Position numbers and translations under genes: made by a program. DNA of 64,000 nucleotides from Alphaproteobacteria bacterium (lineage in GTDB: Bacteria; Pseudomonadota; Alphaproteobacteria; Rhizobiales; JAJFHC01). The stretch spans positions 98,469-162,468 of the forward strand of contig JAJFHD010000120.1 in assembly GCA_021775805.1 (NCBI GenBank). Direction: 5' to 3'. How positions within the stretch are numbered: position 1 is the stretch's first letter; every line of letters starts with the position of its first letter. Positions 42,477-51,778 of the stretch are shown piece by piece. A model generated the notes under the pieces. The model ran no database searches and was not told the origin of the DNA. It was given only the letters and a program-made list of their open reading frames with translations.

Positions 42477-43991
42477 CTATTGTGCGGCTGCGCTCACGGG
42501 TTCAGGGTCCGGATAGATCTCGCTCAACTGTTTGGAGCGACCGTCCGGACGAACGATCCTTGCGTGATAACGTTTCAGCAACCGTGGATGAGGCACCCCG
42601 CACGAATGTGCAATTACTTCCACCTCATGAACCAAGTTTAGCACGTAATGGGCGACCCGCTCAGCTTTATCGGTGGGGTCCAGCCCGATTTGCAGTTTCG
42701 GATCGTGGGTGGTGATGCCGGTCGGGCAGGTGTTCTTGTTGCATTGCAGCGCCTGGATACAGCCCAGCGACATCATGAAACCGCGAGCGGACACGCAGAA
42801 ATCAGCACCGATGCACAGCGCCCAGGCAACGTCTGCGGGCGTGATCATCTTGCCCGATGCAATGATCTTGATCCGGTCGCGCAATCCGTGAGCGACGATC
42901 CGGTCGACCACCATCGGCAGGCTTTCCCAGATCGGCAGTCCCACATAATCCATCAGGCTGGTGGGGGCCGCACCTGTGCCGCCATCCGCACTGTCGATGG
43001 TAATGAAGTCGGGCGCACTCTCGATACCGCGGCGGTTGATTTCCTCGAAGAATCCGTCAAGCCAGCCATAAGCGCCGATAACCGCCTTGAAGCCAACGGG
43101 CTTGCCGGTCACGGCACGAACGTGCCCGATGAAGTCGAGCAGTTCCGCTGCATTGTCTACTTCGGGATGGCGGTTCGGGCTGATCGAGTCCTCGCCCACC
43201 GGGATGCCGCGTATTCCGGCGATCTCGGGCGTCACCTTGGCCCCGGGCAAAATTCCACCCTTGCCAGGCTTGGCGCCCTGGCTGAGCTTGATCTCGAACA
43301 TGCGGACCTGGTCGTGGGCGGCGGTGGTGCGCAATTTGTCGTCACTGAGACTGGCATCGTCATCGCGCACGCCATATTTTGCCGTGCCGATCTGGAAGAC
43401 GATGTCGCAACCACCTTTGAGGTGGTAGGGCGACAGGCCGCCTTCGCCGGTGTTGTACCAGCAGCCCGCCTTGGCAGCGCCGTTCGACAGTGCGGTGACC
43501 GCCGGCACGGAGATCGCGCCGAAACTCATGCCGGAAATGTTGAAGACGCTTTTGGCAAGGAAGGGCGTTTCGCAATAGGGACCGATCTCCAGAGGAGGCG
43601 TCTTTTCGGCGTCGCGTTCGAGGGTCGGAAACGGGCAGTTCACGAACAGGACCGTGCCCACCGGGCGCAGGTCGCGGGTGGAGCCGAAGGCCACTGTCGT
43701 GTCGACGTTCTTGGCGGCGCGATAGACATAGGAACGCTGTTCCCGGTTGAACGGCATTTCCTCCCTGTCCATGGCGAAGAAGTACTGCCGGAAGAACTCC
43801 CCCATGTGTTCGAAGAAGTACCTGAACCGGCCGACCACGGGAAAGTTGCGCCGGATGGCGTGGGTCGTCTGGGTGACGTCGACCACATACATATAGACAA
43901 TAACCAGTGCAGCGACGCCGACCGCAAACAGAAACAGCACGGCTAGCACGATCATGAGCTGGATGACGAATTCTGGAACCATCGTGGACAT
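42477..43991 (-). CDS. Membrane-anchored FMN glutamate-synthase-domain protein
   Basis: A 504-residue protein with one N-terminal membrane segment (about residues 6-32), a cytoplasmic linker and the FMN-binding glutamate synthase barrel from about 100 on. Barrel markers include NISGMSFGAISVPAVTALSNGAAKAG near 150, ITIDSADGGTGAAPTSLMDYVG near 320 and IKIIASGKMITPADVAWALCIGADF near 385, and the GltB-type CNKNTCPTGITTHD near 430. It lacks the glutaminase domain of GltB. Probably an amidotransferase-like or aminating oxidoreductase fed by membrane electrons; function of this type is not established. ATG at 43991 has GAGGGGAAG upstream. Confidence 0.82.
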   Translation of the reverse strand: MSTMVPEFVIQLMIVLAVLFLFAVGVAALVIVYMYVVDVTQTTHAIRRNFPVVGRFRYFFEHMGEFFRQYFFAMDREEMPFNREQRSYVYRAAKNVDTTVAFGSTRDLRPVGTVLFVNCPFPTLERDAEKTPPLEIGPYCETPFLAKSVFNISGMSFGAISVPAVTALSNGAAKAGCWYNTGEGGLSPYHLKGGCDIVFQIGTAKYGVRDDDASLSDDKLRTTAAHDQVRMFEIKLSQGAKPGKGGILPGAKVTPEIAGIRGIPVGEDSISPNRHPEVDNAAELLDFIGHVRAVTGKPVGFKAVIGAYGWLDGFFEEINRRGIESAPDFITIDSADGGTGAAPTSLMDYVGLPIWESLPMVVDRIVAHGLRDRIKIIASGKMITPADVAWALCIGADFCVSARGFMMSLGCIQALQCNKNTCPTGITTHDPKLQIGLDPTDKAERVAHYVLNLVHEVEVIAHSCGVPHPRLLKRYHARIVRPDGRSKQLSEIYPDPEPVSAAAQ

Positions 43992-44202
43992 GAACTTCCC
44001 CTCTTCAGTTTCGACGGACATACCGATGGACGGCTGGGACTGATGCAAATCGCTTAGTGTTTTGATGCATCTGACTGCGTTCTGGTTACGGGGATATGCT
44101 GCCGCAACGGATCACCCACAATTCACAAGGTGTTGAGGTGCGGGATCTGTCGTCTCTTCGGCGGTGTTTGTATGGACAAGACGTCTGCGCGGCAGCCGGA
44201 GA

Positions 44203-45156
44203 TTACGCCTGAGAGAATAGGGCGTCGAGCGCACCGGTATCGAGGTTGGCACGCAGGCCGATGCCGGTCAGCTGTGAGGTCTTCGATGGTGGCGCCGGTT
44301 CCGAGACTTCAACCCGTGTCCCGACCACCTGGACAACCACCATCCGATCGTCATCGGTAATCCGGACAAAGCCCTTCAATCGCAGAAGGCCCGCAGGCAA
44401 CCGACGCAGGACAGTGTCCAGGCCAGCGCGCGTAAATGACAGGTTGGGTCTGGACAGCCACCGAACATAGGTGTCCTCGTGACCGTTGTGACGACCGTGG
44501 TCCGCATCGTTGCTGTGATCCCCTTCGCGCATGCCTCTCTGTTCCACCGACCCTGCAGTTGGACCCAGCACAACGTCGGCATCAACTAGGCAATGGGACG
44601 TTAAAACAACGGGAGTCTCAGGAATAGAGGTGCCGAGCCAGTCGGTGACCGCCTGCAGGCCGGCCGGTTCGGTGTAGTCAATCTTGTTGACGACGATCAG
44701 ATCAGCGGCGTGCAATTGCCCGGCGACTGTTTCGCCCACGTATGGGTCCAGGCAACGCTCGCGCACTGTTTCCGCGTCGGCGACGGTAACCACGCAATCC
44801 AGCCGCATATCCGGCTCAGCCCGTGCAATGTCGGCAAGCCGGGCGGCATCGGCGACCCCGCTCGCCTCGATCACCAGGTGGTCTGGCCGTGGCGTGCGGT
44901 CGAGTGCCATCGCGAACGCGCGAAAGAGATCGCCGCCGATCGAACAGCACACGCAGCCGTTGGCCAGCGTCAGGGTATCGGCATCGCGCGCCACGATCAG
45001 GTCGGCATCGATCGCGATTTCGCCAAAGTCGTTGACCAGCACCATGATCCGGCGATCGTCTGCATGGCCGAGCAGGTGATTGACGAGTGTGGTTTTACCG
45101 GCGCCCAGATATCCTGTCACGATTGTGAGAGGCAACGGTGGCTGTCCCGGAGTCAT
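44203..45156 (-). CDS. CobW/YjiA-type G3E GTPase
   Basis: A 317-residue P-loop GTPase involved in metal delivery. Walker A GYLGAGKTTLVNH is near residues 15-27, the metal-binding CxCC is in ANGCVCCSIGGD near 65-72, Walker B/guanine segment VIEASGVADAARL and the base-recognition motif VVNKIDYTEP near 160 follow. A His/Asp-rich insertion (GMREGDHSNDADHGRHNGHED, about 215-235) is typical of zinc-regulated homologues. It starts at the TGA of the amidohydrolase gene (four-base overlap), so it might metallate that amidohydrolase; this is inference from position. Confidence 0.88.
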   Translation of the reverse strand: MTPGQPPLPLTIVTGYLGAGKTTLVNHLLGHADDRRIMVLVNDFGEIAIDADLIVARDADTLTLANGCVCCSIGGDLFRAFAMALDRTPRPDHLVIEASGVADAARLADIARAEPDMRLDCVVTVADAETVRERCLDPYVGETVAGQLHAADLIVVNKIDYTEPAGLQAVTDWLGTSIPETPVVLTSHCLVDADVVLGPTAGSVEQRGMREGDHSNDADHGRHNGHEDTYVRWLSRPNLSFTRAGLDTVLRRLPAGLLRLKGFVRITDDDRMVVVQVVGTRVEVSEPAPPSKTSQLTGIGLRANLDTGALDALFSQA

Positions 45157-46781
45157 GGAACCGGAAACACGCGCCCTGCAAGCACGGTTCCCCAGACGGT
45201 CACGTCCTTCAGCCCGTCCGCGCCAACCGTCAGCGGATCCTGGTCGAGGATGGCGAAGTCGGCGCTCTTGCCCACTTCGATCGAGCCCACTTCATTGTCC
45301 ATGTGGAGCGTGTAGGCCGCCCCGACCGTGATCGCGCGCAAAGCCTGTTCCACGCTGATGCATTCACCTTTGCCGAGGACACGGCCGCTTTCGGTTTTCC
45401 GGTTGACCGCACACCAGGCGGTGAACAGCGGCCCCATGGGCGTCACGGGTGCGTCCGAATGGATCGCCAGCGGCACACCGAGGCGAAGGGCGGTGCCGCA
45501 GGCATCGAGTTTCTCAGCCCGGTCCGGACCCACAGTCACCTCGTAGTGCTTGTCGCCGAAATAATACAGGTGATTGGCAAACAGGTTGGCGCACAGACCC
45601 AGCGCCTTAATCTGGCGAAACTGGGCGGCATCGGCCATCTGGCAATGTTGCATCACGTGGCGGTGGTCCGGATTGGGATGCCGGGCGAGAGCTACCTGGA
45701 ACGCCTCGATTGCCACTTGGGAGGCCTCGTCGCCGTTGACATGAATATGGATGTGAATGCCCTCGCGATTGAGGGTATCGATCAGATCGGTGAGCTGTTC
45801 CGGCGCGATGTTCCAGGTCCCGTGGTCGGGTCCACGATAGTAGCCCGGCCACCGAATTCGCGCGGTAAAAGCCTGGATCGACCCGTCGGTCATCACCTTC
45901 ACACCGCCCAGCCGCATGCGCTCGGTGCTGCGGGCCCGCAGGGCCAGGGCACGGGCGGCGACCTCCGCCGGCGTGCCGGTGGAGGCGTTGAGTTTCGGCA
46001 CGACGCGCAAGGGGTAGTCGTCGCGTGACGTCACGGTCTCGATCAGATCGACTTCCGCGTCCGGCAGGTCGTTATAAAGATCGGTCGCCGTGGTCACGCC
46101 GCAACGGTTCGCTACCTTGCCATAGTCGACGACGCCCTGGTCGGTGCGCGCCAGATCGCCAAAATCGATCTTCAGGCGCCGCATGACCGGAAACATGGCG
46201 GCGAACTCCTGCAATTCGCCGCTGGGCTCACCGTCGTCGCCCATGTGGACGCCCTCGATGTTGGTTTCAGACGAGAATTGCGCCTTCGCCAGGGCCACGG
46301 AATTGGCCGTCAACAGGTGAAAGTTGGAATGGATGACCGCGATCGGCCGGGTCTGGGAGACCTCATCCAGATGGCGCCGGTTCAGCCGTTCGGTGTCCAG
46401 GAAAATCGGATCGAAGCCCCAGGCAACCAGAGGCACATCCGGCGCCAGCTTCGCCTCCGCTTCGCGCAATCGCAAAATGACCGTATCGATATCCTGCAAG
46501 CCCTTCCAGAGCCCCCCATCCGGATCGAGCCGGTCGTGATATCCCGCATAAGTGTACCGCCAGATGCCGCCCGCCATCATGTGGGCATGACCCTCGACAA
46601 ACCCCGGCATCATGATCTTGTCGGAAAACCGCGCGTCGTAATCATGTTCGCCCCAGCCGGTAACCTCGTTGTGATTGCCCACAGCGAGAATGCGTCCGTC
46701 GCGCACCGCAACATGCGTCGCGAACGGACGCGCCGGGTCCATGGTAATAATCCGGCCGACTTCGTAGACGGTGGTCGTCAT
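45153..46781 (-). CDS. YtcJ-like metal-dependent amidohydrolase
   Basis: A 542-residue amidohydrolase of the Amidohydro_3 class. The metal-binding HAH is near residue 66 (MMPGFVEGHAHMMAGG); further metal ligands are likely the Lys/Glu in GGVKVMTDGSIQAFT near 295, HIHVNGDEAS near 350, HVMQHCQMAD near 377 and the Asp in IHSDAPVTPMG near 465. The C-terminal EVGSIEVGKSADFAILDQDPL closes the beta-sandwich. AGGAGAC lies upstream. Overlaps the CobW GTPase gene, which may supply zinc. Substrate unknown. Confidence 0.87.
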   Translation of the reverse strand: MTTTVYEVGRIITMDPARPFATHVAVRDGRILAVGNHNEVTGWGEHDYDARFSDKIMMPGFVEGHAHMMAGGIWRYTYAGYHDRLDPDGGLWKGLQDIDTVILRLREAEAKLAPDVPLVAWGFDPIFLDTERLNRRHLDEVSQTRPIAVIHSNFHLLTANSVALAKAQFSSETNIEGVHMGDDGEPSGELQEFAAMFPVMRRLKIDFGDLARTDQGVVDYGKVANRCGVTTATDLYNDLPDAEVDLIETVTSRDDYPLRVVPKLNASTGTPAEVAARALALRARSTERMRLGGVKVMTDGSIQAFTARIRWPGYYRGPDHGTWNIAPEQLTDLIDTLNREGIHIHIHVNGDEASQVAIEAFQVALARHPNPDHRHVMQHCQMADAAQFRQIKALGLCANLFANHLYYFGDKHYEVTVGPDRAEKLDACGTALRLGVPLAIHSDAPVTPMGPLFTAWCAVNRKTESGRVLGKGECISVEQALRAITVGAAYTLHMDNEVGSIEVGKSADFAILDQDPLTVGADGLKDVTVWGTVLAGRVFPVP

Positions 46782-47037
46782 GGTGTTTTGGTCTCCTGGG
46801 GCCGGCGCAATACTGACTAGTGTCCTGTCATGGCGCTTGATTCTGAGAGATTGTTTGGCTGTTCACATGAAATATGCGCGCCGACTTGGTCAAGACAAAT
46901 CTTAACCCGGACGCCGAGAGAAAAATCGCTCAACTTTAGACGATTTGCAGGATTAGAAATGTTCGCAAGCGGAGGATAGCGGACCGACCCAAACTTTCTC
47001 CGAAGCTCAGGGCGTTGGTGCCGATCGCATGTATGGG

Positions 47038-47160
47038 TTATCCAAATCCTATGGCAAAAGCCAGGAGTCCAATCAGGACGACAGCCAGCCCAAACATTTC
47101 CAATACTGTGAGCAAAGTGAATGCGGAAACATACCGACGAATTCCGCGTCCAAATGTCAT
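47038..47160 (-). CDS. Short single-pass membrane protein, 40 residues
   Basis: A 40-codon gene below the usual length cutoffs. ATG at 47160 has an excellent ribosome site (GGAGGACAGG) and the frame ends with TAA at 47040-47038. The protein has a basic N-terminus (MTFGRGIRRY) and one hydrophobic helix from about residue 13 to 38 (TLLTVLEMFG then LAVVLIGLLAFAIGFG), so it should lie in the inner membrane with Arg residues in the cytoplasm. No homologue is known to me; its small size resembles regulatory or subunit proteins of respiratory complexes. A perfect CRP-type site lies 47 bases upstream. Confidence 0.7.
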   Translation of the reverse strand: MTFGRGIRRYVSAFTLLTVLEMFGLAVVLIGLLAFAIGFG

Positions 47161-47180
47161 CCTGTCCTCCATTGAGTCAA

Positions 47181-47222
47181 GGATAACCCGGTTGTGTCAA
47201 GCTGCCTGTGATGTAGATCACA
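47181..47222 (-). promoter_or_regulatory. CRP/FNR-type site and promoter of the small membrane protein gene
   Basis: 47207-47222 reads TGTGATCTACATCACA on the minus strand, a perfect TGTGA-N6-TCACA site. TTGACA at 47200-47195 is a consensus -35. TTATCC at 47186-47181 would be a -10 that puts the site about 40 bases before the start of transcription (class II); a later -10 to fit TTGACA is poor. Whether CRP or an FNR-like factor (core TGAT-N4-ATCA also fits) binds is open. Confidence 0.6.
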
Positions 47223-47419
47223 GGCGGGTTGAGAATTGTCGGAAGGATTCCACTCTTTGAGGATCAGATCGTGACTTGGATTTCATTTCCTGAGATGGAG
47301 CGTCAATCTTTCTGGAAGCTAACCGGGCGCGCACGCCAGACAGATGTCAGTATCCTTTCTTGCCAATAGCCCCGTTCAGATTGATTCTTAACGTTCTGTT
47401 TATCCTGGAGACTGATGCA

Positions 47420-49414
47420 CTAGATTTCAAAAGGTCCGTCGCCAAATTGCATACCGTCGAAGACGTTGTCGGTATTCAACTTCTTAATCCAACGGCGGAC
47501 GGTTTTGATTCTCCCAGGGTAGTTTTCGGATATTCCAACAGTGGTCATCGCCGAATCTACGTCAGATTTGTTCAGCGCGCTCTTCAGTTGAGTGTATTTT
47601 GCCCGTCCTTGGTGTAGATTGTCGTTTACCCAGATAGCGTGCCAGATCGGACGCCCTTCGATGGGCACGCCTTTGCTGATAGCGCGTTTGAGTTTGGCTT
47701 TCGCAATATCGATGCTCAATCCAACTTGAATGTTGTTGAAGGCGTCATTTTCTTCCGACCAGTAAATCAGCCTTGCAACATTTACAGCTTCTTCGTCGTC
47801 TACATGGTAGGCGCGTGGATTGAGATAGTTCATGAAGTCACGCAAGAGGCCATCATCATGTTTCTTCTCCAGACTTTTGGTGGATCCTCCAGAAACCCGG
47901 TGGACCTTGCCGCCTACGAGTTCCAGATCTGGAAAGAACCTCTGGGCATCAGGCAATCGCAATATGCGACGGAAGAACATGATCAGATTTTCGTTAGGAG
48001 TGTGGGCTGCAAGTTGATAGAAACCGTAAGTGAATTTTGCGCGATCGTAACAGTTGAAGCAATTGAAGTACCCTCCAAATGATTCTCCGGCCACGGTAGG
48101 CTGAATGAAATATGCCCACAAACCATGCTCATCGACATAGTTGGCAGGGTCGTATTTTCCACCCGGGAGGGCTTTTGCATCGTCTGCCGTTCTCAGGCCT
48201 AGACCTTTGTAGTTGCCGTATTTCAGTCGCCGTCCAACCGATATTTTTTGATCGTTTTCGTCGGTTGCAAAATAGAACTTCCAACCGTTCTCGGTCTTGG
48301 AGGAAATCTGTATTTCTTTCGCGTCAACAACTTCACTCGCTGTCGCCGCGACAGGGCCGTCGTCGTCAAGGTCGGAACTGTCGGGCCTTAGTACGTCGGA
48401 GATACCGGCGTCGTTCTCGTCGGGATCAACCGGGACTATTTCATCAGATATGTCATCTAGGGTTTGCCCCACTCTTGGTAGTGGCAAACCGAGCGCTTCT
48501 GCTGTCATAGGGCCGAGGATTCCATCATCTCTATTGGGAGCAAATGCAGTTCTTTGGAACGCCATCAACCCTTCGAGTGTATTTGGGCCAAACTTGCTGT
48601 CCGGGGTTCCAACGTCAAAGCCTCGTTCGTTCAACAATTCCTGAGCTTTTTTTACAAGATCACCGTAGGAATTGAATCTAAGGCTTTGGGAGTATTCTGT
48701 GTCGCCTGAAGCGATCCGCAGAGCTTCATTGCCGGCAAAAAGGCCATAGTGAAATAGTTTCTGTTCGATATTATATGCATTGTTGTAGAACTTCTTCCAT
48801 GGGCCTGCGTTGGGTTTGGTGCCACGCTTTTCACACTTAGGGAAACCCGCGACAACCTGGCATCCTGCACTTGTGTAGTCCGGGTTTTCCGGTCCCTGGC
48901 TCCAGCCGCAATGGATATTGTCCCAAACGATGGGACGGGCATTCCGGCCAAGTAGATTCATATCCACAAAGTCCTCAAGATCGTAGTCGAGATCGTCTTT
49001 CGTACGCCATACAGGAAACCATTCAGCCTGACGGAATGCTTTGTGACCGGACTTCCGATTCAGGCCGTGCTTACCTTTCCGATGGCTGTATCGGCCAAGC
49101 ATGAGTTGGTTGGCACCAAATCCACCTTTGTTCATCGCGCTGGTCACGTGATCATTTGATGCGTTGTTACTGGGTACGGTGCTGCCTGGGAAAAGGGCGA
49201 TACCGTGCCCAGGTTTCCACTGTCCAATGGTACATCTCATATGTTTGTAATCTGGGGTCTCGACGCTCACGACGTGGCTGTCAGCGAAGTCGGTTCCACT
49301 TTGATTGACGGGCAACAACCCCCGTACACCAAAAAAAATCATGTCATGGTCAGGGATCGGAAAATTGCACCTCTGCCACATTCTTTTCACAGATTCTTCC
49401 GTCAAACTGAACAT
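47420..49414 (-). CDS. Large peptidoglycan-binding-domain protein, function unknown
   Basis: A 664-residue protein with GC content lower than its neighbours. Start 49414 is set by GGAGG six bases upstream. The N-terminal 250 residues hold a domain I do not recognise by name (DMIFFGVRGLLPV, YKHMRCTIGQWKPGHGIALFPGSTVP, NIHCGWSQGPENPDYTSAGCQVVAG). A PG_binding_1 domain is at about 265-325 (LVKKAQELLNERGFDVGTPDSKFGPNTLEGLMAFQR). A linker of Asp/Ser follows, then a C-terminal domain (EHGLWAYFIQPTVAG, YGFYQLAAHTPNENLI) with the feel of a muramidase- or transglycosylase-like fold. No signal peptide. Could be an envelope-targeted enzyme or toxin. Confidence 0.6.
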   Translation of the reverse strand: MFSLTEESVKRMWQRCNFPIPDHDMIFFGVRGLLPVNQSGTDFADSHVVSVETPDYKHMRCTIGQWKPGHGIALFPGSTVPSNNASNDHVTSAMNKGGFGANQLMLGRYSHRKGKHGLNRKSGHKAFRQAEWFPVWRTKDDLDYDLEDFVDMNLLGRNARPIVWDNIHCGWSQGPENPDYTSAGCQVVAGFPKCEKRGTKPNAGPWKKFYNNAYNIEQKLFHYGLFAGNEALRIASGDTEYSQSLRFNSYGDLVKKAQELLNERGFDVGTPDSKFGPNTLEGLMAFQRTAFAPNRDDGILGPMTAEALGLPLPRVGQTLDDISDEIVPVDPDENDAGISDVLRPDSSDLDDDGPVAATASEVVDAKEIQISSKTENGWKFYFATDENDQKISVGRRLKYGNYKGLGLRTADDAKALPGGKYDPANYVDEHGLWAYFIQPTVAGESFGGYFNCFNCYDRAKFTYGFYQLAAHTPNENLIMFFRRILRLPDAQRFFPDLELVGGKVHRVSGGSTKSLEKKHDDGLLRDFMNYLNPRAYHVDDEEAVNVARLIYWSEENDAFNNIQVGLSIDIAKAKLKRAISKGVPIEGRPIWHAIWVNDNLHQGRAKYTQLKSALNKSDVDSAMTTVGISENYPGRIKTVRRWIKKLNTDNVFDGMQFGDGPFEI

Positions 49415-49696
49415 ACTAACCTCCGGTTTTTCGTTAGCATGAACAAATATGAGACAAGCGTCAAACAAGATTTATGTATTGGTGTTGAATGGCTTCCCAG
49501 GTGTTCGAATAGAGTTGATTTTGAGTATGAGAAATGTGCGTTCAGTTGGCCATTGTTTGATTGAGTTGCAATGAGTACGAAGTGATACTTCGTGCAAATC
49601 GAAGAAAAATTGATTCCGCGAAAAATTGGTTTCAAAAGATGTGCAAAAATAGTCTGATGGAGGCTGCGTAAATCGAAATCGAACGGGACGGATAAC

Positions 49697-51778
49697 CTAC
49701 GATGGTACCGTCGCCTCGGTCACCTTTACCCAAGCGTCCACCGCGCAAACCCCCTGACCCTTGGGCCGCACGATGATTGGGTTGACGTCAAGCCCGAGCA
49801 GAATGTCATGGCGCTCCACTGCAAAGTTGGCGACGGCGGCCATGGCGTCGACCAACGCGTCGACATCGCCTTCGGGCAGACCGCGGAAGCCTTTAAGCAA
49901 CACAGACGCCTTCAATGAGAACAGAGCACTGCGGATTTCGGCTTTTGTGCACGGCAGCAACACGGGCACGCTGTCGCGCAATAGTTCGGTCAGCACGCCG
50001 CCCGCACCAATCAGAAGCGACGGGCCGAACTGCGCGTCGGTCTGGACACCGACGATGAATTCGGCGATCCCGTCATAGATCATCTCTTCCACCATGAAGG
50101 TGTCGCTGAGGCCTTTCATGCGCTCAACCGCTGCTGTCACAGACTCATCGTCGGTCAGGCCGACAGCCACGCCGCCGGCTTCAGATTTGTGGGTGAGGTC
50201 GGCACTCACCGCCTTCAGCACCACGGGATAGCCAATCCCACGCGCCGCCGACACGGCTCCCGCCTCGGTACAGACGATATGCTTGGGGATGGGCAGGCCG
50301 TAGTCGTTGAGCCATGATTTGGCCTGTTGTTCGTCAAGCGCCTGGCCCGGCGCGTCGGCCGGCGGCGCGGACATCAGTCCAACCGCAGGCGCCAGGGGCT
50401 TGGACCATCCCACCTTGATCCGGGCCGCCGCCGCAATGGCGCAAAGGCAATCGTCGAGGCCGACCATGGGCGCGATACCGGCATCGCACAGGATCTTGCG
50501 GGCGGTTGCGGGCAGGCATTCGGGCAGGGTCGCCACGACAACAGCACAGGCCTTGGTCGCCTTGGCAGCGGCCTCCAGCGAACGGATGGTCGTGTACCAT
50601 GCCGCCGGGTCGAGACCGAGCTTGTTGGGAAAATCGATGATCAGCATGGACGCGTCGTAGCCGCCGCTCAGCATGGCCGTGAAACAGTCCGTCGTTGCCT
50701 TTGCGTTGCCCCAGATGAAGGTGTGGTAATCGAGAGGGTTGGCCACATCCACAAACTCGCTGAGCGTGGCACGCACCCTGTCGGCATGCTCTGGCGTCAT
50801 GGCAGGGAATTCCAGACCGCGATCCTCGGCCATGTCGGCGACAAGCGCTGCCTCGCCGCCAGAACAACTCATGGACGCGATCCGCGTGCCGTCGAGCGGT
50901 CCGGCAAAGTGGAGGAACTTGAGTGTCTCCAACAGCTCGGTCAGCGTGTTGACCCGGGCGACACCGTACTTCTCGAACAAAGCGTCATAGAGCCGGTCGG
51001 GTCCGGCAAGCGAACTGGTGTGGCTTTCGGTAATGCGCGCCGCCGCCTGGGACCGCCCGGTTTTCAGAACCACGATCGGTGTGTTGTGCAGCCGGGCGAT
51101 GGTGGCGGCCTGGGCAAAAATGTCGATGTCCGCCAGCCCCTCCACATGGAGCCCGATGGCGGTCACCCGTTCGTCCTTGGCAAGCGTGTCGACCATGTGC
51201 GCGATGCCGATATCGGCCTGGTTGCCTAACGTATAGAGGCCGGCCAGCGGCATGCCGCGTTGCTGCATGGTGATCGTCATGCCCATATTGCCGCTCTGGG
51301 TGACGATTGCGACGCCCCGGTCGACCGGTTCGCCGCCATGCTCGTCCGGCCACATGGCGACGCGGTCGAGATAGTTGAGAAATCCGTAACAGTTGGGACC
51401 GATCAGCGGCATGTCGCCGGCTGCTTCTACCAGATCGCTCTCGAAGGCCGCACCTTCCGCGCCGACCTCGGCAAAGCCCGACGCGTAACATACCGCCCCG
51501 CCGGCGCCACGGTCGCTCAGTTGCCGGACGATTTCGACGCTTCGGTCCCGTGGCACGGCCACAAATGCCGTGTCCGGTGCATCGGGCAGGTCGGCGATCG
51601 ACTTGAAACAGGCAATGCCTTCGATCTCATCGCGCTTGGGATTAACCGGCCAGATGTCACCGGCAAACTTCAGGGTCTTCAACTGACGGATCACGACAGC
51701 GGCCTCACGGCCACCGACGACCGCCGCACTCTGTGCTTTCAATACGCGGTACAGGGGCTTCAAGAACTCAGCCTCCAA
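49697..51778 (-). CDS. NDP-forming acyl-CoA ligase (acetate-CoA ligase family)
   Basis: A 693-residue fused alpha/beta ligase of the ADP-forming acyl-CoA synthetase type. The CoA-binding Rossmann domain is N-terminal (SAAVVGGREAAVVIRQLKT), the central flavodoxin-like domains carry the phospho-His relay region, and the C-terminal ATP-grasp domain starts near 475 (AKSWLNDYGLPIPKHIVCTEAGAVSAARGIGYPVVLKAVSADLTHKSEAGGVAVGL). It is the last gene of the leftward operon and overlaps the acyl-CoA dehydrogenase gene by 11 bases. In this position it could activate gamma-butyrobetaine or another betaine; substrate is inferred from context only. Confidence 0.88.
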   Translation of the reverse strand: MEAEFLKPLYRVLKAQSAAVVGGREAAVVIRQLKTLKFAGDIWPVNPKRDEIEGIACFKSIADLPDAPDTAFVAVPRDRSVEIVRQLSDRGAGGAVCYASGFAEVGAEGAAFESDLVEAAGDMPLIGPNCYGFLNYLDRVAMWPDEHGGEPVDRGVAIVTQSGNMGMTITMQQRGMPLAGLYTLGNQADIGIAHMVDTLAKDERVTAIGLHVEGLADIDIFAQAATIARLHNTPIVVLKTGRSQAAARITESHTSSLAGPDRLYDALFEKYGVARVNTLTELLETLKFLHFAGPLDGTRIASMSCSGGEAALVADMAEDRGLEFPAMTPEHADRVRATLSEFVDVANPLDYHTFIWGNAKATTDCFTAMLSGGYDASMLIIDFPNKLGLDPAAWYTTIRSLEAAAKATKACAVVVATLPECLPATARKILCDAGIAPMVGLDDCLCAIAAAARIKVGWSKPLAPAVGLMSAPPADAPGQALDEQQAKSWLNDYGLPIPKHIVCTEAGAVSAARGIGYPVVLKAVSADLTHKSEAGGVAVGLTDDESVTAAVERMKGLSDTFMVEEMIYDGIAEFIVGVQTDAQFGPSLLIGAGGVLTELLRDSVPVLLPCTKAEIRSALFSLKASVLLKGFRGLPEGDVDALVDAMAAVANFAVERHDILLGLDVNPIIVRPKGQGVCAVDAWVKVTEATVPS

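Noticed and set aside
47015..47260. An 81-codon plus-strand frame
   Set aside because: No ribosome site or protein pattern; the opposite strand carries the short membrane protein with a strong ribosome site and promoter elements.
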